A stretch of DNA of 8,455 nt, taken from JBHIBD01 sp046758865. GTDB lineage: Bacteria > Planctomycetota > Brocadiia > Brocadiales > Bathyanammoxibiaceae. The notes under the pieces are model-generated. The model saw only the letters and a program-made list of their open reading frames with translations, did no database searches and had not been told where the DNA came from. The DNA is taken from contig JBHIBD010000080.1 in the NCBI GenBank assembly GCA_046758865.1, forward strand, positions 1-8,455, read 5' to 3'. A program made the translations under genes and the position numbers. Shown here piece after piece: positions 4,949-8,455 of this stretch. Position 1 is the first letter of the stretch. Every line of letters starts with the position of its first letter.

Positions 4949-6262
4949 ATGGGTAAGGATGAGAAACCAAAAAAGGGCCTAGAGCTACGGGCACCCAGGG
5001 GCATGGAGGATGTACTCCCACACCAGTGGCGACTGTGGCGACGGCTAGAGGAGGTGGCCAGAGAGATATTCGAGCTGTCTGGTTACCATGAGGTCCGCAC
5101 CCCCATCTTCGAAGACACCAGACTATTTGTCAGGGGCATTGGCGACGCCACTGACATCGTGGAAAAAGAGATGTACACCTTTGCCGGTGGTGAAGACTCC
5201 TCGATCACCCTCCGACCAGAGAACACCGCAGGGGTGATGCGCGCCTACGTCGAGTACGAACTATACAAGACACAAAAATTTCAAAAATTTTACTACATTG
5301 GGCCCCAATTCCGAAAGGAGAGGCCACAGGCAGGCCGCCTCCGACAATTCCATCAGATGGGCATAGAGGCAGTGGGCTCTATGGACCCCCTTGTGGACGT
5401 GGAGACCATAACTGTTGCCACCCAGGTCTACGACCGCCTCTGCCTGGTCGATTATGAGATAAAGATGAACACCATCGGATGCGAGATGTGCAGGCCGCCG
5501 TATCGTAAGACCTTAAAAGAGGAGTTGACCCAGTACAAAAAGGGCCTCTGCAAGCCCTGCCTGACACGGATGGAGAGGAATGTCTTCCGCGTACTCGACT
5601 GTAAAGAGGAGGGATGCAGGGACATAACTCACAAGATGCCAGTGATATACGACTTCCTGTGCGAGGAGTGCAAGGACCACTTTGAGGTGGTCAAGGAGGC
5701 GCTCTCTGACACAGGTATCCAGTACGACCTGGACCCATTCCTAGTAAGGGGCCTGGATTACTACACCAAGACCGTATATGAGGTAATCCTCCCCTCCCTT
5801 GGCGCAAGGAGTGCCATCTGTGCCGGTGGACGCTACGACAATCTCATCTCCGAGATAGGTGGTCCACCCACGGGTGCCGTTGGCTTCGCCATGGGTATGG
5901 AGAGCAGCATGCTCGCCCTTGAAAAGGTCTACCAGGAGAAAGTGCCCATAGACGAGGGTGAGCCTCCCACACAGATATATCTTGTTTCCATAGGAGATGA
6001 CACTCACAAGGAGTGCTTCAAGATTGCCCGAAGGTTGAGGTCCCAGGGCCTGTCCTGTGACCTAGACTACGAGGGCCGAAGCCCGAAGGCTCAGATGCGC
6101 ACGGCAAACAAGCGGGGAGCCAAGAGGGTCATCGTGATTGGGCCTGAGGAGCTTGCACAGGGACTGGTGAAGCTGAAGGATATGGAGACGGGTAAAGAAA
6201 AGCTGCTCACCAAAGACCAAGTAGTAGTGTATTCGCAGATGGACGTCGGGAACTGGGACTAG
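4949..6262 (+). CDS. hisS: Histidyl-tRNA synthetase, 437 aa, with altered motif 3
   Basis: A class II synthetase that charges tRNA(His) with histidine in the cytoplasm. Visible signatures: RAPRGMEDVLP (14-24), motif 1 region RTPIFEDTRLF (50-60) with DIVEKEMYTF (69-78), motif 2 FRKERPQAGRLRQFHQMGIE (121-140), and the histidine-specific RGLDYYTKTVYE (267-278). ICAGGRYDNLI (290-300) and motif 3 VGFAMGMESSMLAL (311-324) follow, then an anticodon-binding domain from about 340 onward. Length is normal. In motif 3 the nearly invariant Arg after Glu is Ser319 (AGC, 5903-5905). The region 174-248 carries four Cys pairs (178/181, 201/204, 218/223, 238/241), as in a subset of bacterial HisRS, possibly a zinc site. 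ATG 4949 leaves 13 residues before the conserved start. No clear Shine-Dalgarno sequence is seen (only AGAAAAG around 4926-4932). aspS follows after 43 nt. Confidence 0.95.
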   Translation: MGKDEKPKKGLELRAPRGMEDVLPHQWRLWRRLEEVAREIFELSGYHEVRTPIFEDTRLFVRGIGDATDIVEKEMYTFAGGEDSSITLRPENTAGVMRAYVEYELYKTQKFQKFYYIGPQFRKERPQAGRLRQFHQMGIEAVGSMDPLVDVETITVATQVYDRLCLVDYEIKMNTIGCEMCRPPYRKTLKEELTQYKKGLCKPCLTRMERNVFRVLDCKEEGCRDITHKMPVIYDFLCEECKDHFEVVKEALSDTGIQYDLDPFLVRGLDYYTKTVYEVILPSLGARSAICAGGRYDNLISEIGGPPTGAVGFAMGMESSMLALEKVYQEKVPIDEGEPPTQIYLVSIGDDTHKECFKIARRLRSQGLSCDLDYEGRSPKAQMRTANKRGAKRVIVIGPEELAQGLVKLKDMETGKEKLLTKDQVVVYSQMDVGNWD

Positions 6263-6305
6263 CCCCTGAGAGGACAGTTACCCTGCGCTGAAATAATAAA
6301 GAAAA

Positions 6306-8063
6306 ATGCTTAAACGCACACATACATGTGGGGAGCTGCGTAAGGCAAATGTGGGCAAAGAGGTCGTACTGAGCGGCTGGGTGTCGAGCCGCCGCGACCA
6401 CGGGGGTTTAGTATTTATAGACCTCAGGGACCGCTACGGCCTTACACAGGTGGTATTTAATCCTGAGCAAGGTGAGGAGCTACACAAGGGGTCCCGCGAC
6501 CTGAGGGCCGAGTACGTACTCGCCGTAAAGGGAAAGGTCTTGGAAAGGCCACCCGGCACAGTAAACCCCAGGCTCGACACCGGTGAGGTGGAGGTTCATG
6601 CCTCCGAGCTTGAGGTATTGAGTAAGGCCGAGAGCCCCCCCTTTGAGATTGAGGAGGCCGGGAACGTCTCCACGGAGCTCAGGCTCAAATACAGGTATCT
6701 GGACCTGAGGCGGCCGGACATGCAGCGCTACTTCCGGTTCAGGCACAAACTCTCTCAGACAATAAGGCAGTATCTGGACAGCCAGGGCTTTCTCGAGATT
6801 GAGACCCCATTTCTGACCAAGAGCACCCCGGAGGGCGCAAGGGACTATCTGGTACCCAGCCGCATTAGTCCAGGCCACTTCTACGCCCTTCCCCAGTCAC
6901 CACAGCTCTTTAAGCAGATACTGATGGTGTCCGGGTTTGACCGCTACTTCCAGATAGTGAGGTGCTTCAGGGACGAGGACTTGAGGGCACAGCGCCAGCC
7001 GGAGTTTACCCAACTCGACCTTGAGATGTCATTCGTGGAAGAAGCCGATGTGATGGCCGTAATCGAGGGCCTGTTCGCCGAAATATTTGAGAAACTGATG
7101 GGCAAGAAAATAACCACCCCATTCCCAAGGCTCTCTTACGGTGAGTCCATCAAGCTTTACGGCTCAGATGCACCGGATTTACGCTATGACCTTGCCATAA
7201 AAGAGATTACGGACATAGTCAGCACCTCCAGCTTCAGGACCTTCCGCGATGTGGTGGACAGGGGCGGTATCGTAAGGGGCCTCAACGCCCAGGGCTGTAA
7301 GGATTTCACAAGGAAGGAGCTTGACGAGCTTACAGTCTTTGTGGGCCAATTCGGCGCAAAGGGCCTGGCATGGTTCAGGGTAGAGGACGGTGGTTTAAGC
7401 TCGCCTATCGCAAAATTTTTTACTGGAGAACAACAGACCCAGATAAAAGACCACATGGGGGCCAGTGTGGGAGACCTCCTTTTATTCGTCGCCGACAGGG
7501 AAAAGGTGGTAGCACAATCCCTTTCACAACTGAGGTCACACCTGGCCAAAAAACTTGGGCTTGTGAAAGACGAGCAGTATGCGTTTACGTGGATAACGGA
7601 CTTCCCTCTGCTTGAATATGATGAGACCCTGGGGCGGAACGTGTCCATCCATCACCCCTTCACCTCACCCAGACCCGAAGACATGCCAATCCTCGAAGAA
7701 AGGCCACTTGAGGTGCGGGCGCGGGCATATGACATAGTACTGAACGGCATAGAGCTGGGCGGTGGTAGCATAAGGATACATGACCCGGAATTACAGAAGC
7801 GGATATTCAAACTCCTCAACATAGACGAGGCCTCTGCACAGGAGAGGTTTGGTTTTCTGCTCGAGGCACTTAAATACGGCGCACCACCCCACGGCGGTAT
7901 AGCCCTCGGCCTAGACAGGGTAGTAGCCCTGCTATTAGGACTTGAGGACATAAGAGAGGTGATAGCCTTCCCGAAGACCCAGCGTGCTACTTGCCTGCTC
8001 ACCGATGCCCCCGCCGACGTATCCACCGAGCAGCTAAAAGAACTCGGCCTGAAGCGTCTATAG
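6306..8063 (+). CDS. aspS: Aspartyl-tRNA synthetase, bacterial type, probably non-discriminating, 585 aa
   Basis: A class IIb synthetase for Asp-tRNA(Asp). Order of parts: N-terminal OB-fold anticodon domain (about 1-110, with GWVSSRRDHGGLVFIDLRDR at 24-43), YRYLDLRRPDMQ (129-140), motif 1 around GFLEIETPFL (161-170), and the aspartate-site loop QSPQ (197-200). Motif 2 FRDEDLRAQRQPEFTQLDLE is at 221-240, the bacterial GAD insertion at about 300-410, TDFPLLEYDE at 431-440, NGIELGGGS at 480-488 and motif 3 GGIALGLDRVVALLL at 530-544. All core motifs are intact and length is normal. His32 (RRDHGG) and Gly84 (RPPGTVNP) match the positions, His31 and Gly82 in Pseudomonas aeruginosa, linked to relaxed specificity towards tRNA(Asn). 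Discriminating enzymes usually have Leu and Lys there. The enzyme may therefore also make Asp-tRNA(Asn) for GatCAB. It lies 43 nt after hisS, probably in the same transcript. Confidence 0.96.
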   Translation: MLKRTHTCGELRKANVGKEVVLSGWVSSRRDHGGLVFIDLRDRYGLTQVVFNPEQGEELHKGSRDLRAEYVLAVKGKVLERPPGTVNPRLDTGEVEVHASELEVLSKAESPPFEIEEAGNVSTELRLKYRYLDLRRPDMQRYFRFRHKLSQTIRQYLDSQGFLEIETPFLTKSTPEGARDYLVPSRISPGHFYALPQSPQLFKQILMVSGFDRYFQIVRCFRDEDLRAQRQPEFTQLDLEMSFVEEADVMAVIEGLFAEIFEKLMGKKITTPFPRLSYGESIKLYGSDAPDLRYDLAIKEITDIVSTSSFRTFRDVVDRGGIVRGLNAQGCKDFTRKELDELTVFVGQFGAKGLAWFRVEDGGLSSPIAKFFTGEQQTQIKDHMGASVGDLLLFVADREKVVAQSLSQLRSHLAKKLGLVKDEQYAFTWITDFPLLEYDETLGRNVSIHHPFTSPRPEDMPILEERPLEVRARAYDIVLNGIELGGGSIRIHDPELQKRIFKLLNIDEASAQERFGFLLEALKYGAPPHGGIALGLDRVVALLLGLEDIREVIAFPKTQRATCLLTDAPADVSTEQLKELGLKRL

Positions 8064-8155
8064 AACCACAAACTGGATGCAGGGTAAAATGTAGGGACAG
8101 ACCTTCAGGTCTGTCCGATACGGACAGGTCTCTATAGAACAACAGACCACAAACT
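8057..8155. repeat. Imperfect direct repeat spanning the aspS stop codon
   Basis: TCTATAGAACCACAAACT at 8057-8074 contains the end of aspS and its TAG. At 8131-8155 the same string recurs, split by a 6-7 base insertion: TCTATAGAAC (8131-8140), then CCACAAACT (8147-8155). The two copies bracket the left part of the palindromic element at 8090. This could record a local duplication or repair event during arrival of the element. Confidence 0.55.
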
Positions 8156-8202
8156 TTGGGCGCTGAATAATCAATACGAGCAAAGCAAGCTCTGCCGCTA
8201 CA
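8090..8202. repeat. 113-bp MITE-like element, related to the repeat at 1071-1129
   Basis: The ends TGTAGGGACAGACCTT (8090-8105) and, on the other strand, TGTAGCGGCAGAGCTT (8202-8187) match at 13 of 16 positions as inverted repeats. The left end begins with the same 15 bases as the repeat at 1071. Inside is a perfect 10-bp hairpin, GGACAGACCT-TC-AGGTCTGTCC (8095-8116), overlapping an alternative stem TGTCCG-ATA-CGGACA (8112-8126). The right end holds GAGC/GCTC (8179-8182 and 8190-8193 region). It has no reading frame of interest. The strong hairpin 31 nt after aspS could also act in 3'-end stabilisation, but without a T-tract it is not a standard terminator. Confidence 0.6.
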
Positions 8203-8232
8203 ATGCCCCAGGATGGTACTTGGGTGTTTTGC

Positions 8233-8237
8233 AGAGG
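8233..8237 (+). promoter_or_regulatory. Shine-Dalgarno AGAGG of the glycosyltransferase gene
   Basis: AGAGG sits 9 nt before the ATG at 8247 and favours it over the in-frame ATG at 8265, which has a weaker upstream sequence. Confidence 0.5.
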
Positions 8238-8246
8238 CATCGAATA

Positions 8247-8455
8247 ATGAATCCACAGAGTAAGATGGTCTCCGTAATCATACCGACGCTGAATGAGGAG
8301 GGGACGATTGAGGCCACGCTCAGGGGGGTCGCTGAACAGAAAATACAGAATAAACAGGCCCTCCTTAGCCCCTATATGGTGACGGATGGGCAAGCGGGGC
8401 TGTTCGAGATAATTGTGGTGGACGGCGGGAGTCAGGACCGCACGCGGGAGATAGC
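8247..8455 (+). CDS. N-terminal part of a family 2 glycosyltransferase (3' end outside window)
   Basis: The 69 visible residues contain VSVIIPTLNEEGTIEATL (8-25), the nucleotide-binding opening of GT-A fold family 2 glycosyltransferases. Near the end is EIIVVDGGSQDRTREI (54-69), with the 'VVDGGS.D.T' motif that contacts the UDP- or GDP-sugar. The DGGS variant is common in a subgroup associated with surface and carotenoid-type glycosylation, but the fragment is too short to say which. Between the two motifs lie about 25 residues (AEQKIQNKQALLSPYMVTDG and on) where most relatives have a shorter linker. ATG 8247 was chosen for its AGAGG; ATG 8265 (MVSVIIP) is possible. The protein is expected to act in the cytoplasm or at the inner membrane face. 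Confidence 0.85.
   Translation, partial: MNPQSKMVSVIIPTLNEEGTIEATLRGVAEQKIQNKQALLSPYMVTDGQAGLFEIIVVDGGSQDRTREI

Noticed and set aside
7184..7648. Long minus-strand frames inside aspS and lpxB
   Set aside because: They are shadows of well-identified genes and show no family features.
8058..8393. Minus-strand frame across the repeat and the glycosyltransferase start
   Set aside because: It is antisense to a clear GT2 N-terminus and crosses a palindromic repeat.

Overview
The window looks like a chromosomal segment of a Gram-negative (diderm) bacterium. It carries a lipid A gene (lpxB), an envelope-type glycosyltransferase, two small lipoproteins, and two housekeeping aminoacyl-tRNA synthetase genes (hisS, aspS). 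The aspartyl-tRNA synthetase has the His/Gly signature of the non-discriminating class, so the organism probably makes Asn-tRNA by transamidation (GatCAB). The four large genes are recognisable, but the sequence alone does not fix the phylum. A planctomycete or another deep-branching diderm would fit; this is a guess.

Layout. Positions 1-767 hold an A/T-richer cassette of three overlapping plus-strand genes: the 3' end of a membrane protein, then two small lipoproteins, all without known function. Positions 768-1334 have no convincing intact gene. They hold a possible decayed minus-strand fragment and four palindromic repeats packed into about 290 bp (1008-1037, 1071-1129, 1145-1241, 1245-1299). 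Directly after comes a 460-codon IS1634/IS4-type transposase-like gene (1335-2717). Its frame is open, but the recognisable catalytic positions are damaged and no terminal repeats are visible. A small four-helix membrane protein (2739-3086) and lpxB (TTG start, 3107-4249) follow closely.

From 4250 to 4948 there are two tiny membrane-protein genes facing each other. One is on the plus strand (4365-4559). The other is on the minus strand (4563-4727, 54 aa) and has a good Shine-Dalgarno sequence. A good sigma-70-like promoter with an extended -10 (4873-4900) precedes hisS (4949-6262), which is followed 43 nt later by aspS (6306-8063), probably in one transcript. A 113-bp MITE-like repeat (8090-8202), related to the repeat at 1071-1129, separates aspS from the start of a family 2 glycosyltransferase that runs off the end (8247-8455).

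How the genes relate. hisS and aspS supply charged His- and Asp-tRNA, and probably Asp-tRNA(Asn). lpxB makes the lipid A disaccharide, and the terminal glycosyltransferase may add envelope sugars. I see no convincing new defence, mobile or biosynthetic system. The points most worth checking are the missing motif 3 arginine in HisRS, the TGTAG-ended repeat family, the decayed or repurposed transposase, the non-discriminating AspRS signature, and the short minus-strand gene at 4563-4727.
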